Positions 17,320 to 28,600 of a DNA stretch of 64,000 nucleotides are shown piece by piece. The notes under the pieces are model-generated. The model had not been told where the DNA came from. It made no database searches and saw only the letters and a program-made list of their open reading frames with translations. A program made the translations under genes and the position numbers. The stretch lies in the NCBI RefSeq assembly GCF_030436115.1, contig NZ_CP129407.1, positions 652,502 through 716,501 on the forward strand, read 5' to 3'. How positions within the stretch are numbered: position 1 is the stretch's first letter; each line of letters opens with the position of its first letter. Source of the stretch: Borrelia sp. P9F1 (GTDB lineage: Bacteria > Spirochaetota > Spirochaetia > Borreliales > Borreliaceae).

Positions 17320-19165
17320 AACTCCCATCTCTTTTCATAAACCCCAGTGATATTGCCGTTACTATGCTTCCTATCAGGATAGATATTATCCACATTAGGG
17401 GGTTAGCGACTATTGGGAGGATAAAAATTCCTCCATGCGGAGCCATGAGCTTTACTTTAAATAGCGCAGACAAAAACCCTCCTATAGATGATCCCAGTAT
17501 GCAGGCAGGTATAATCTTTAAAGGGTCTGATGCTGCTAATGGAATTACTCCTTCTGTAATAAAACATGCACCTAAAAAATAGCAAACTTTACCAGTTTCT
17601 TTCTCTTCTTTTGAGAACTTACTGCTGAAAATACTGGTTGCAAGTGCTACTCCAAGCGGGGGAATCATTCCGCCTGCCATTATGCTTGCGTGGGGAATAT
17701 AATTGTGAGCGGTTATCATCGCAATCCCGAATGCATATGCTGCTTTGTTCACGGGGCCTCCCATGTCTATTGCCATCATTCCACCTAACAAGGCGCCAAG
17801 TAGTGCCATATTCGTACCACTAAGTGTATTTAGCATATTTGTTATTGATATATTAATAAATGCAATAGGTGTTAATAAGATATGTACTAAAAACCCTGAT
17901 ATGAGTACTGAAAAGAAAGGATAGATTAAAACAGGGTTTATTCCACTTAAAGTTTGAGGTATGGTTTTTTGGCTTATTGACTTTACCCCCAGAGTTACAT
18001 ATCCTGCAATAAAGCCTGCCAATATTCCACCAAGGAAACCGGCATCCCCCTTACTCATCATGAGTCCTGTAATCATACCAGGAGCAAGTCCAGGACGTTC
18101 TGCTATGCTGAACGAAATGTAGCCTGCAAGTATTGGAATCATTAAGAAAAAGGCATTATTACCACCTATTTGCATCAAAATATCTGCTATCACGTTATAG
18201 TTCGGATCATTAGGATCAAATGCTTTAATGCCAAACATGAATGATATTGTAATTATTATTCCTCCTGAGACTACAAATGGAAGCATAAATGATACTCCGT
18301 TCATTAGATGTTTATACGCTCCGTTTGTTTTTGTAGTATGCTCATTTTTTACTTTCACAAGTTTGGTTTCATAAATTTGTGCTTTGTTTTCAAGAATATT
18401 TTCAATAAGCTCTTTTGCTTTATGTATGCCATCTTTCACGCTAACTTCAATTAATGGTTTGCCATTAAATCTTTCCTTCTGGACAGTTTTCCCAGAAGCA
18501 ATTATTATACCCTTCGCTCTTGCTATTTCTTCTTCTGTTATTGAATTGTCAACCCCACTAGAGCCATGAGTTTCTACTTTTATCTCTACATTTAGAGCAG
18601 CAGCAGCACGTCTCAGACTGTCAGCTGCCATGTATGTATGGGCAATTCCCACAGGACAAGCTGTTACGGCTAGGATAAAATTTGCAGAGTTAGATTTATC
18701 GGGTGTGTCATTTACGTCACTACTTAAAATGATGTTTAAAAACCTATTTGTATCATTTATAGTCATAATTTCTTCTCTTAAAGCATCATTGTTGAATATG
18801 TTATTAAGGGAAGATATTACCTTAATATGAGCATTCCCGGTAATTTCTTCAGGAACAGCCATCATAAAGAATAATTTTGAAAGTTTTGCATCAGAAGCGT
18901 CAAAATCAAATCCATCGCCCGTTACTCGCAATACGGCTATTCCGTGTCTTTTAACGAAGCTACCCTTTGCATGTGGCATTGCAATGTGTTCTTCAAGGCC
19001 CGTTCCATTTGTTTCTTCTCGTTTTCTTATATTGTCTATAAAGGTTTCCTTGTCTTGCAGATATCCACTTTCACAAAGCATAGCTGCCATTTTTTCAAGC
19101 ACATCGTCTTTGCTTTTAGCTTCGTAGTTCAATAATATTAGGTTTTCAGAGAATAAATGCTTCAT
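17318..19165 (-). CDS. fruA: PTS fructose-type EIIABC permease
   Basis: Takes up and phosphorylates fructose (or a related sugar) to the 1-phosphate. Domains run A-B-C: EIIA with phospho-histidine H65 in MPHAK, EIIB with phospho-cysteine C170 in TACPVGIAHTYMA, and a membrane EIIC from about residue 285 with roughly eight to ten helices (GMITGLMMSKGDAGFLGG, PHGGIF near the end). The start is the ATG at 19165, because a perfect AAGGAG lies 6 nt upstream. An in-frame ATG at 19183 would put this Shine-Dalgarno inside the gene. It is divergent from fruK, so uptake and the next kinase step share one regulatory region. Substrate specificity is inferred from that neighbour. Confidence 0.94.
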   Translation of the reverse strand: MKHLFSENLILLNYEAKSKDDVLEKMAAMLCESGYLQDKETFIDNIRKREETNGTGLEEHIAMPHAKGSFVKRHGIAVLRVTGDGFDFDASDAKLSKLFFMMAVPEEITGNAHIKVISSLNNIFNNDALREEIMTINDTNRFLNIILSSDVNDTPDKSNSANFILAVTACPVGIAHTYMAADSLRRAAAALNVEIKVETHGSSGVDNSITEEEIARAKGIIIASGKTVQKERFNGKPLIEVSVKDGIHKAKELIENILENKAQIYETKLVKVKNEHTTKTNGAYKHLMNGVSFMLPFVVSGGIIITISFMFGIKAFDPNDPNYNVIADILMQIGGNNAFFLMIPILAGYISFSIAERPGLAPGMITGLMMSKGDAGFLGGILAGFIAGYVTLGVKSISQKTIPQTLSGINPVLIYPFFSVLISGFLVHILLTPIAFINISITNMLNTLSGTNMALLGALLGGMMAIDMGGPVNKAAYAFGIAMITAHNYIPHASIMAGGMIPPLGVALATSIFSSKFSKEEKETGKVCYFLGACFITEGVIPLAASDPLKIIPACILGSSIGGFLSALFKVKLMAPHGGIFILPIVANPLMWIISILIGSIVTAISLGFMKRDGS

Positions 19166-19192
19166 AGAAGACTCCTTTACCATGAGTAGTAC

Positions 19193-19222
19193 ATTATAAT
19201 ACGTGGTTATAAACTATATAAT
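19193..19222. promoter_or_regulatory. Divergent fruA/fruK promoter region
   Basis: TATAAT boxes face both ways: 19193-19198 on the minus strand towards fruA and 19217-19222 on the plus strand towards fruK. Neither has a convincing -35 box. Confidence 0.45.
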
Positions 19223-19258
19223 GATTTAGTGATTTTATCTAGTTGTGAGGAGGCTGGA

Positions 19259-20224
19259 TTGATATACACTTTGACTCTTAATCCTGCTGTTGATTATAAG
19301 ATAGTTGTAGACAGGTTTCGTGAGGGATGTCTTAATCGATCTCTTATGAGCGACTTTTTTGCGGGCGGGAAAGGAATAAATGTAAGTAGTGTGCTTAAAA
19401 GTTTTGGTACAGAAAGCATAGCTTTTGGGTTTGTGGGCGGATTTACTGGTAATTACATAGAGCACTCTCTTGATTTGCTAGGAATAAAGCATGACTTTGT
19501 GAGGATAAGAGAGCATACTAGGGTAAATATTAAAATGATGTCGAATAAAGAAGAGACAGAGATTAACGGAAATTCGCCTGTAGTACTTAAGAATGACTTA
19601 GACCTTTTGATTTCAAAATTGAAGCAATTAGATGATGGTGTGCTGATAATGTCTGGTAGTATTCCAAGTTCGCTTGGAGATAGAGCGTATAATGAAATAG
19701 GTAAGCATATTTCTGACAAGGTTAGGTTAATTGTTGACACCAGTGGGATGGCTTTACATGAGGCTGTAGGACTCAAACCTTTTTTGATAAAGCCGAATAT
19801 TAAGGAACTTGAGGGACTTTTAGGTGTTAAGTTGAGTTCTGTTGAGGATATAATCAGGGCTGGGAATAAATTAATAGATGAGGGAGTCGGAAATATTATA
19901 GTTTCAATGGGAGGGGAAGGGGCTGTTTTTGTAGGCGCACAAGATGTTTATTCAGCTATCGTTCCAAGAGTTGATTCACCCAGTACGATTGGTGCAGGAG
20001 ATTCTGTTGTTGCCGGATTCGTGCACGCGCATTGCAATGGGAAATCTTTCTATGACTCTTTCAAATTCGGAGTTGCGACAGGCACCGCCACAGCAACAAG
20101 GGGACGGCTATGCAACCTCGATGATGTTAAAGACGCTCTTAGTAAAATTAAAATCAAGCAGATTTTTCCGGGAAACACTCCAACAACACAGAACAACAAC
20201 CCACGCAAAGAAGAAAGTGAATGA
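19259..20224 (+). CDS. fruK: 1-phosphofructokinase (PfkB family)
   Basis: Phosphorylates fructose-1-phosphate to fructose-1,6-bisphosphate, passing sugar from FruA to glycolysis. PfkB features: TLTLNPAVD at the N-terminus, GGKGINVS at about 37-44 and the catalytic GAGDSVVAGF near residue 252. The frame is open from 19229, but GAGGAGG (19247-19253) 5 nt before a TTG at 19259 gives the natural start, MIYTLTLNP. The protein ends in a polar tail (TPTTQNNNPRKEESE) that is unlike the rest and probably unstructured. It ends 12 nt before the convergent tRNA-Asp. Close relatives include tagatose-6-phosphate kinase, but the fruA neighbour supports this call. Confidence 0.92.
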   Translation: MIYTLTLNPAVDYKIVVDRFREGCLNRSLMSDFFAGGKGINVSSVLKSFGTESIAFGFVGGFTGNYIEHSLDLLGIKHDFVRIREHTRVNIKMMSNKEETEINGNSPVVLKNDLDLLISKLKQLDDGVLIMSGSIPSSLGDRAYNEIGKHISDKVRLIVDTSGMALHEAVGLKPFLIKPNIKELEGLLGVKLSSVEDIIRAGNKLIDEGVGNIIVSMGGEGAVFVGAQDVYSAIVPRVDSPSTIGAGDSVVAGFVHAHCNGKSFYDSFKFGVATGTATATRGRLCNLDDVKDALSKIKIKQIFPGNTPTTQNNNPRKEESE

Positions 20225-20236
20225 GACCCGAAATAC

Positions 20237-20310
20237 CGGGAGCGACGGGTCTTGAACCCGCGACCTCCTGCGTGACAGGCAGGCGTTCTAACCAACTGAA
20301 CTACACCCCC
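20237..20310 (-). tRNA. tRNA-Asp (anticodon GTC)
   Basis: A 74-nt cloverleaf: acceptor GGGGGTG/CGCTCCC (two wobble pairs), D stem GTTC/GAAC, anticodon stem CCTGC/GCAGG with loop CTGTCAC, T stem GCGGG/CCCGT, discriminator G. Confidence 0.95.
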
Positions 20311-20323
20311 CAAATACCATAAA

Positions 20324-20352
20324 AGTATATTGTTTTTATTTTTCTTTGTCAA
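20324..20352 (-). promoter_or_regulatory. Strong sigma-70 promoter of tRNA-Asp, inside the 3' end of recD
   Basis: On the minus strand TTGACA (20347-20352), exactly 17 nt, then TATACT (20324-20329), with the start expected near 20317. The -35 box is part of the last recD codons, reading ATT GAC AAA. Confidence 0.85.
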
Positions 20353-22183
20353 TTTGTTTTAATGCACGTATGTATTCCCGTATTTTTGAATCTCTGTCTA
20401 CCGTTTTTCGGCTGACATTCTTAATGATATCTTGGCTTGATATTATTTTTATGCTTTTCCTGGCTCTCGTTATTGCGGTATAGAGTAGTTCTTTTGTTAA
20501 GAAGGGATGATTTTCTATTATGATTACTACATTTTCATATTCAGAACCTTGGCTTTTATGTATTGTTGTGGCAAAGCTAAGTTCATATTTATTTAGTAAA
20601 TTAAAATTTATTTTTTTATATTTTTCATTTTCGTCTCTTTTAAATAAAGCGTAAATTTTAGAATTTTCTTTAAAGAGAATTCCTCTTTCTCCATTGAATA
20701 AATCATTTTTATAGTCATTTTGAGTAATAAGAATTATTTGTCCAACTAAACTACCATGAATTTTTTTTAGATGCATTTTTATGCTTTCATTTATTCTTTT
20801 TGTTCCAAATTTCCCAAAATTTCTTGAGCATAAAATGGTCTGGGTGGTTAAAATGCTAATAATTGATTCTATTTTTTCATCTGTTAGTAATTTAAGATTA
20901 AAGCTGGATGTTTTCTTGTATAGGGTTTTTGTGTAATTGAGTAGTTCATTTTCTATGCTTATTTTGTTTATTTCCTTTAAAATTATGCTGTTACTATTAT
21001 TAATTTGATTAAAGATCAACTCTTCATTTTCCTTGTATATTGCTTCTGCTAGTAGGTTAATCTCATGATTGCTTCTGAAATTCTTTTTAAGTATTTCTAC
21101 ATTTTCATTATTTATGTCTTTTATTTTAACAAGGCTTGCATACACGTTGCCCCCAGATATTGATGGAAGCTGATTTTTATCTCCTGTTATTATAAGTTTT
21201 GTGTTTATATGGATTGCCTTGAGCAATCTTAAAAAAGTGCTTGCATCTACCATGGATGCTTCATCAATTATGATTATGTCAAATTCCAAAGGGTTTTTTT
21301 CGTTGTATTTGTAGCCTTTATTGATAAATGAAATTTTTAATAATTTATGTACCGTGCCATATTCTGTTTCAAGATTTTTAAATGTTTCTTTTAAGCTTGA
21401 TTTTAGTTTTTGGCTTGCTTTTCCCGTTGGCGCTATGAGAGCTACTTTTTGTTTAGTCCCTAAATTAATATCGATTGCTTTTAGAATATAACTGATAGTT
21501 GTTGTTTTTCCTGTACCAGGACCACCGCTGAGTATAAAAAAGTTACTTTTTAAAGATTTTTCAATTGAGCTTACTTGTTCTGTGCTTAAACCTTTAGTAT
21601 TTAAATTCGTCATGATATGTTGTACTGTCTGCTCGCTAATTTTACTTCTGCTATTTTTGATTCTTTCGTCTATCTTTTTAATTAACTCTTCTTCTTCCCT
21701 GAAATTTTTTTGAGTGTAGATATTAGTATTGTTTTCTAATATTAAGGGGGTTGTTATTTTTTCATTTAAATTAAGGTCTTTTATTATATTGCGTTGCTTT
21801 AAACATAATATCATTTCGTTGATTTTAGTTATTTTTGTAAATTGTTTAAGTTCTTCCAGTATTTGTATTGATTTTTTATAAAATTTGTCCTCTTCTTCAA
21901 GTTCAAGGTAGGCACTCTCTATTGTTTTTGTAATGTTGTACACTAGAAAACTGATATTAGCTCTTAAGTGCCCTTCAGAAAGATAATTGAATAAAAATAT
22001 TAAAAATATATTAAGCTCCTCATACATGCCGTCTTTTACGTTGCCCATAAGTAGATGTGATTTGTAATAATTTCCTATGTTTATGTTTAGTGTTTCAATT
22101 ATTTCATAAATTTTAAGTTCGGGATTTAAGTAATTTCTTTTATTATCTTTTAAGAATTCTCTTAAGACTAAATAATTTCTCAT
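20336..22183 (-). CDS. recD: RecBCD enzyme subunit RecD (5'-3' helicase)
   Basis: The fast 5'-3' superfamily 1B helicase subunit of the RecBCD double-strand-break repair nuclease. Walker A GGPGTGKTT is at about 220-228, followed by IIIDEASMVDA (Walker B), TGDKNQLPSI, a LKKNFRS motif and the C-terminal TIHKSQGSEY and YTAITRARK motifs. The 615 residues are normal for the family. An AAGGA sits 4 nt upstream of the ATG. It is last in the minus-strand run pncB-recC-recB-recD, 17 nt after recB. Having all three subunits indicates a complete RecBCD rather than an AddAB enzyme. Confidence 0.95.
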   Translation of the reverse strand: MRNYLVLREFLKDNKRNYLNPELKIYEIIETLNINIGNYYKSHLLMGNVKDGMYEELNIFLIFLFNYLSEGHLRANISFLVYNITKTIESAYLELEEEDKFYKKSIQILEELKQFTKITKINEMILCLKQRNIIKDLNLNEKITTPLILENNTNIYTQKNFREEEELIKKIDERIKNSRSKISEQTVQHIMTNLNTKGLSTEQVSSIEKSLKSNFFILSGGPGTGKTTTISYILKAIDINLGTKQKVALIAPTGKASQKLKSSLKETFKNLETEYGTVHKLLKISFINKGYKYNEKNPLEFDIIIIDEASMVDASTFLRLLKAIHINTKLIITGDKNQLPSISGGNVYASLVKIKDINNENVEILKKNFRSNHEINLLAEAIYKENEELIFNQINNSNSIILKEINKISIENELLNYTKTLYKKTSSFNLKLLTDEKIESIISILTTQTILCSRNFGKFGTKRINESIKMHLKKIHGSLVGQIILITQNDYKNDLFNGERGILFKENSKIYALFKRDENEKYKKINFNLLNKYELSFATTIHKSQGSEYENVVIIIENHPFLTKELLYTAITRARKSIKIISSQDIIKNVSRKTVDRDSKIREYIRALKQIDKEK

Positions 22184-22200
22184 ATTTTCCTTATAACCAC

Positions 22201-25200
22201 TTAGGTTGTAACTATCTGTTCCAAGTCTAATTCTTTAAAGTTTGGCAGGGCCGTATAGATTCCATCCTGAGAGTCATACTGATTTTCTGTCCTCTTCCCA
22301 AATGCTCTTGTAAAGAGGTATATTATCCCCCCGAAGTTTTTGTCATACTTATCCATGTTCTTAAAGAGTATTTTTTTTAACCCCAGTGCATAAATTTTGT
22401 ATTGTAAGTCATAGCGCTCTTGTTTCATTACTTTTTTTAAGTTTTCTAGATCATAATCTTGTATGCTTTGTCCAAGATAATTTGTTTTATAGTCTAGAAT
22501 ATACACTTTATTGTTAATTTTAAATGTAAGATCAATTATGCCTTTAATGTATCCGTCTTTTAAATCTAAATTAAGACTTTTGCAATTCAAAAAAAGATTC
22601 CTCTCTTCATTAGGTTTGCTATCTATTTTAATTAAAAATTCCATTTCCTTTTGTAATTCCTGAATATCGCATAACCTTGCGTCAATAAATTTAATTTTTA
22701 TGCTCAATATATTGTAAATCATCTGTAAAAGTGCTTCTTGTATCTCAGATGTGTTTAGATTGGAATTGAAATATCTTATTTTTTTTTGTATAAGACTCAA
22801 GTTCATTTCTTGAAAATTTTTAAAAGTATCTTTTGCAACGCTAAAATCTATATCTTCCATAATGGCATGCAAAATATTTCCAATATCTTTACCCCTTGGA
22901 AGTGTTTCTTTAATGGGATCATCATTAGCATAATCTGCATCATCTTTTATGTCTCTATTTGTGTGATATATTGATTTGTGAACTGCGGCGAGGCTTGTGT
23001 AGCTGTGTGTGTTTTCTTTTTTAAATAAACTTTTATTTATTGGCGGCGGCGGGATTAAGGTCGCGTTTGCATTGTAGTCAGCGTCTGGTTTGTTGAATTG
23101 ATGTATTTGCAATAAATCGTGTACATTAAAGTTCAGGTTTATACCGTAGATTGTTTTTGTTTCTGCTAGTGCTAGCATTATTTGCGTTACTTTTCCTTTA
23201 TTGATAATAAATAGTGCGAAGCGAGCCCTTGTCGTTCCTACGTAAAAAAGGTTTTTTTCTTCGTTTAAGAATTTAAGTGTAGCAAGTTCTCGATTTTCTT
23301 TTAATTTGAGAAAATCGTACTCTATTCTGTCTTCAGAACAAAATTTATAGAATGGTTCGGATGGTTTGAGTAAGGTTTTATTTTTATTGTCTTCCAAGTC
23401 GCCTATTAGAAACACAATGTTAAGGCTTAGTCCTTTTGATTTGTGAATTGTGAGTATTTCTATAGATTTACTATCTTTGATTTCTAGCTTATCTTCATCT
23501 TCTTCAAAATCTTTGTTTATTATATGGGCTTCTAGTGTAGATATTACTGATTCTACAGTCTTTTCCTTGTAGTAAATTTTGGAAACAAGATCTAGGCTTG
23601 TCTCATGATTGTTAAGTTCCTCAAATTTCCCCTCATTTATGAGTGTTTCTCTATAGCTTTTTTTTGTGATTGCAAATTCACTAAAGGGTGGACTATTGAA
23701 ATTTTTTGCCAAGTTTATCCAAAAATCTTTGTTTGATATGATTGTATCTATTGCTTTTATTAGTGTTATTTCTTTATTCTCAAGTAAGTATATGATGTCG
23801 CTAATGGATTCTTCTATGTAGTGGAGCTCATTTCTTTCCATTAAAGCTAGATACAGTTCCCAGGGAAGATTTATTATTTGGCTGATTAATACATAGTTTA
23901 AAGTTTTAAATTCTTGATTTCTGTCTAGACATTTGAGTAAGTAAAATATCTCATCAAATTCTTTCGTTTTAAAGAATGATCTTTCAGTTTTGCTTGTTTT
24001 AATGTTTTCGCTTTGGAGTGCCTTATCTATTAAATATATTTCTTTTGATGTTCTACAGAGTATTGTAATATCGGACTCTTTGATTTTCCTAAGTCCTCCA
24101 TTTTCACATATTTCCCCATTTGTTAGCAAATATTTGATTGTGAGTGCTGTTTTTTGTATAGTGTTCTCTTCCCCCTCTATTATGTTTATTCCTTCTATTT
24201 CTTTATTGTTTATAAAAATGTTATTGCTATCATTTTTGGGTTCTGTTTTTGAGCTATTAAATTCAATTTGTTCAATTTTGGACGTCCATGTTTTATTGTA
24301 AATATTTCTAAACATAATATTCAAAGGTTCAACTAACTTTTTGTTGGTTCTATAGTTTGTTCCTAGGGTTATTCTTGCCTCTTCCTTCGTTTTATGCTTT
24401 ATTCCTTGGTTATAAAATGAAACATCAGCATTTCTGAATGCATAAATTATTTGTTTAGGATCGGCTATAAACACTAACTTTATGCCACAGGAGTTGAGAA
24501 TTTTAAATATTTCTATTTGCAAAAGATCTAAATCTTGTGCTTCATCTATTAGTATTATTTTGTATTTATTTTTTAGTGAATTCAATAAGGTCTTGTCAGA
24601 AGACTTTAGGTGCTTTTTAAAGTTTAGTATTACGTGTTTTTGGTCTATTGTATTTGTTGCATCAATAACGTTTGAAAGCTCTCTTTCTATATATTTAAGA
24701 ATTTTATGTTTAACACTCAATTTAATATATTTTCTAAGTTTGCTCTTATGGATTTTTTTCTTGTCTGGTTTTTGTTCCCTATCTGTATTTGTCTCATGAC
24801 TAAGCTCTATTAAAGAATTCTTAATCCATATTTCTTTATCCGAGAGAGTAGTATTTTTATTAATGTTGGATGTTATTATTTTGTATAGAAATTGATTGTT
24901 TATAAGTATTTCTGTTATTTTTACTATATCTTCCTCGTTTCTATATTTAATTTCTGAAATTTTAGTTCCTTGATTATGTTTATGAAGGAAAGTTCTTTTT
25001 TCTTCCGTACTCATTGTGTTTAGCGTTTCTACTATTAGTTTATATTTCTCAATTAGTTTGTCTTTATTGGCAAGTATGCTTTGAAAAATAGTTTGTTTCT
25101 CTATCCAGTTTCCAAGTTCTTCTGTCTTGTCTCTTTTATAAGCCTTTCTTATGCTTCTAAGCATTTCGTCTGTGTTTCCAAAATTGGATTTAAAGATTTC

Positions 25201-25653
25201 AAATTCATAATTCTTTATTGCTAATTCTTTTTTAAGTACCTCTGTTTTTCTTAAAAGTTCATAGACTATTTCATCTATTTCTGATGTAAAACTCTCTTTT
25301 ACCCTATATTGAGAGAAATTTTCTGTTTCAATTTGAAAATTATTAAGGGCGTGTAGTGCAAATTTGTGTATCGTTGAGATGAAAATTTTATTTGATTGTG
25401 TGTAAATTTCTTTTAGTAATTTTTCTGTTTTGGAATTTTTGTATGCATTCTCAATTGACTTTAATATTCTGGAGCGCATTTCCTCTGTTGCTTTTTTTGT
25501 AAATGTCAATACCAGTATCTCGCTTGGAGAATATATTTTGTTTGTTAGCAAGCTTGTAATGGTGTGTTCAAGTGTATATGTTTTTCCAGTTCCTGCCGAT
25601 GCCTCAATTAGTATCTTTTCATTTTGCTTAATTTTATTCAGTATTTCTTGCAT
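22201..25653 (-). CDS. recB: RecBCD enzyme subunit RecB (3'-5' helicase and nuclease)
   Basis: A UvrD-type helicase plus the single nuclease active site of RecBCD. Helicase motifs: Walker A EASAGTGKTYT at about 17-27, LTFTKKATEEM, LIDEAQDLD, FIADPKQIIYAFR, a LGTNYRTN motif and the ILTIHKSKGL and YVGTTRAR motifs. The C-terminal nuclease domain has D1041 and the pair D1054/K1056 in ILDYKTN, with Q1084-Y1085 behind it, so the nuclease appears intact. At 1150 residues it is close to the E. coli protein. It follows recC by 5 nt with no separate ribosome-binding site visible, suggesting translational coupling. Confidence 0.95.
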   Translation of the reverse strand: MQEILNKIKQNEKILIEASAGTGKTYTLEHTITSLLTNKIYSPSEILVLTFTKKATEEMRSRILKSIENAYKNSKTEKLLKEIYTQSNKIFISTIHKFALHALNNFQIETENFSQYRVKESFTSEIDEIVYELLRKTEVLKKELAIKNYEFEIFKSNFGNTDEMLRSIRKAYKRDKTEELGNWIEKQTIFQSILANKDKLIEKYKLIVETLNTMSTEEKRTFLHKHNQGTKISEIKYRNEEDIVKITEILINNQFLYKIITSNINKNTTLSDKEIWIKNSLIELSHETNTDREQKPDKKKIHKSKLRKYIKLSVKHKILKYIERELSNVIDATNTIDQKHVILNFKKHLKSSDKTLLNSLKNKYKIILIDEAQDLDLLQIEIFKILNSCGIKLVFIADPKQIIYAFRNADVSFYNQGIKHKTKEEARITLGTNYRTNKKLVEPLNIMFRNIYNKTWTSKIEQIEFNSSKTEPKNDSNNIFINNKEIEGINIIEGEENTIQKTALTIKYLLTNGEICENGGLRKIKESDITILCRTSKEIYLIDKALQSENIKTSKTERSFFKTKEFDEIFYLLKCLDRNQEFKTLNYVLISQIINLPWELYLALMERNELHYIEESISDIIYLLENKEITLIKAIDTIISNKDFWINLAKNFNSPPFSEFAITKKSYRETLINEGKFEELNNHETSLDLVSKIYYKEKTVESVISTLEAHIINKDFEEDEDKLEIKDSKSIEILTIHKSKGLSLNIVFLIGDLEDNKNKTLLKPSEPFYKFCSEDRIEYDFLKLKENRELATLKFLNEEKNLFYVGTTRARFALFIINKGKVTQIMLALAETKTIYGINLNFNVHDLLQIHQFNKPDADYNANATLIPPPPINKSLFKKENTHSYTSLAAVHKSIYHTNRDIKDDADYANDDPIKETLPRGKDIGNILHAIMEDIDFSVAKDTFKNFQEMNLSLIQKKIRYFNSNLNTSEIQEALLQMIYNILSIKIKFIDARLCDIQELQKEMEFLIKIDSKPNEERNLFLNCKSLNLDLKDGYIKGIIDLTFKINNKVYILDYKTNYLGQSIQDYDLENLKKVMKQERYDLQYKIYALGLKKILFKNMDKYDKNFGGIIYLFTRAFGKRTENQYDSQDGIYTALPNFKELDLEQIVTT

Positions 25654-25658
25654 AAAAA

Positions 25659-28600
25659 TTAACTTTGAATTTTCATAAATTTAATATAAAAATCTTTTAG
25701 TAGTTTTTCTAAATTTTTATCTATGTTTAAATGATTGGTATCTTTAAATCTATTGTAATAAGGGCAACATGTGATGTCTTTTTGTTCAAGGAAATATTCC
25801 ATATTTTTTGTAATAGCAAGGCTTTTTTGAGTGCGTCTTATTTGTGATTCGAGCTCGGTAGGAAATTCATTTATGTCTTTTATTTTATTTAAGCTTTTAT
25901 TTATTAAGTCTTTGTAGATGGGCGTGGGATAGCTTGAGATATATGCAATTTGTTTTAATAAGTTTTCAAGTTCTGCAAGGTTTATTGCTGTGCCCTCGTA
26001 GGCATTATCAAGTGACAATTGAGCAGTTTCATAAGAGATTTTGATTTCTTGAATTGAATTTATATCCTTAACTTCGCTTTTTAAAATTAATCCTAGTATG
26101 TATAGGTCTATTTTCCTGGCAATAGTGTCTGTGCTGTATTCTTTTTTTTCTAAATTGCAGTAATAATACCTATTATCGATCTTGTATATGTTTTGAAAGC
26201 TTCCATTTAATTTAAATTCTAATGTTTCATCTTCAAAGCTAATAGGTATTATTTTATTTAATGTAGTATCGATTGCTTCCATTTTAAAAAATTCTTGAAA
26301 GTTTATTTCAATGCTACTTTTTATCTCATTGAGTTTTGATATAAATTCTTTCTTAATCATTTCTCTTTTGAAATTAATAGGAACTACCCCTTTTTGAATT
26401 TTATGTGCAATTATGCTATCTATTCTTTCAAGTATTTGATGTTCGCTAATTTCATTTTTTATATATGCGTGTATTGATATAAATTCGTTCATTAAACTGT
26501 AGCTAAAGTTAACAATATCCACAATTTGTTCTTCTTGTTTTTCCTTGATTTCATTGATTTGGCTTATGTCTTTAATGTGTACGTTTAGTATTTTTTCATA
26601 AAAGTGTTTGTATGGGTTAGTTATGGCTTTATTAATATCCTTTATTCCTAGAGAGATTGGTCCCCTTAATTTAACTCTTTTTTGTATAAATTTTGTATGA
26701 TTACCATTCTTTAGTGATTCTGCAATGCAGAAGGCATTTGTATCGTAGTTTATTAAGTAGCTAGCTTTTTGTTCTTTAAAATATTTAAAATCATAATTTT
26801 CTCTTGGGTGTGTTTCAATTTCTATCTCTTGTCCCATATCCTTTATGTAATCTATTATTTTGTGTATTACTTTGGGCTTGTTAATGTCTGGATTTAAAGA
26901 TTTGCTTAGTGAATAATAAAGATAAAATTTATTTGATGCTGCAAAGATTATGTTGATTAAATTTGAGATGTTGTTTTGCTCTACATTAGCATAATCATAG
27001 TATTCATTTAGTAGGTTCATGTTATCGAAGGTTATGTTTGAATTTAATTTGTCAGCTCCTAGGAAGTGGATTTCAGATTTCAGTAGATATTCAATTTTAT
27101 CAGAGCTAGCAACAAGTATTCCCATATTTTGATTCATTAATTGATATGATTTTTGTTCTAAACTTTCTTCAAACATTATTTTAAAAAGAGCAAATTCGAC
27201 TTTTGTATCCTTAATTTTTTCCATGTAATCTTTGTAAAGATTATCATTAAAATCTCTTGAAAAATTTTTGAGGTATTGTACTCTTGTTCTTATGTATTCA
27301 TCAATTTTGTCGTCATCTTCAAGTTTAATATATTTATTTATAAATATTTCTATTATTTCTGCCCATTCATATATTGTGTATTCCCTACCTTTAAAATAAG
27401 TTATATCTTCATACAAACTGCTTATTATGGTTTTCAGTTGTACTATTGAATTTGGGTCTTGAAAGCTTACATTTTCTTGAAGAATTTCGTTTTCATATTT
27501 TTCATCGAAAATTTCAGACATTAAGAATCTGTTAAAGCCATCTTCCCATGAATTTAAAAAGGTTTTATCATATGATAAGTTTTCTTTATGTGTGTCATTC
27601 ATTCCAAAATTAATATTCATGGTGTCACTAAATGTTATTAAGTTTTGCAATTCATTTATTGATATATTGAATTTATTCAGAACCTTTGAACTACTTAAGA
27701 ATTCAATTATTTCTTTTCTACTAAAGTTGCTAATGGCACCCTTGTTTGAAGTGAATAATCCCATTAATTTTTTTAAGGCCATTACGCTTTTACTTTTCGA
27801 AATGTCTTTAGAATCTAGTACATTAAAATCAACATCGTATTTGTTTAAAAATTCTTCTATGTATGGTAGGTATATGTCAATTTCTTTTGAAAGACAGGTT
27901 ATTACAATGTCGTTTAGTTTTAAATTGCTGTTTTGAGTTGAGTACAAAATATTGTTTACCAAAATTTCTACTTCTCGCCTTTGTGTTGTTGCTTCTATTA
28001 TTTTAAAACTTTTGTCTAGGCTTATTAGAGCAGTTTTTGATATGATGCTATTTTTAAGGCTTGCTAAGAAATTTTTCTCTTCAAATAAGTTAATGTCAAT
28101 TTCGTTTTCTATTTGTACTTCCAAATTATGTTTCTCTATTTTTGTTGGAAGAAGCTCGTCTATTAAAACAGATTGGTAATAAGTTACGTCTTTTAAAACT
28201 AGTTCATGGACGTCAAGTTTGAAAATTTTTTGCAAATAGTACAACATTTTTTTGTCAATTTCTCTTGTTTCTCCAATGATTATTATTCTTTTTGTTTCAA
28301 CGTTTTTAGGGGATCCTTTTGTTTCATTTTCCATTTGTTCATATAAGTCAAAGATGTTGATTTGGTTTTCAAATAGTTTTTTAAACATTTCCTTTTGCAT
28401 TGATTCATATCGAAAGTTGATTTTGTCTTTAAACAGGACTTTGTCCTGTCTCCAATTTTCAATTATTTTAAAAAATTTATCGTAGTATTTGTGAAACAAG
28501 ACCACTGCCTTTGATGCGAAAATATATCTGTTTTTGATTGATTTGAATCGATTAACGTTTTTTATTTTATTCTCTTTTAGTATGTTGTAGAGGATAAACT

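Noticed and set aside
20050-20352. Minus-strand frame through tRNA-Asp
   Set aside because: Covers the tRNA and antisense of fruK; no ribosome-binding site or family similarity.
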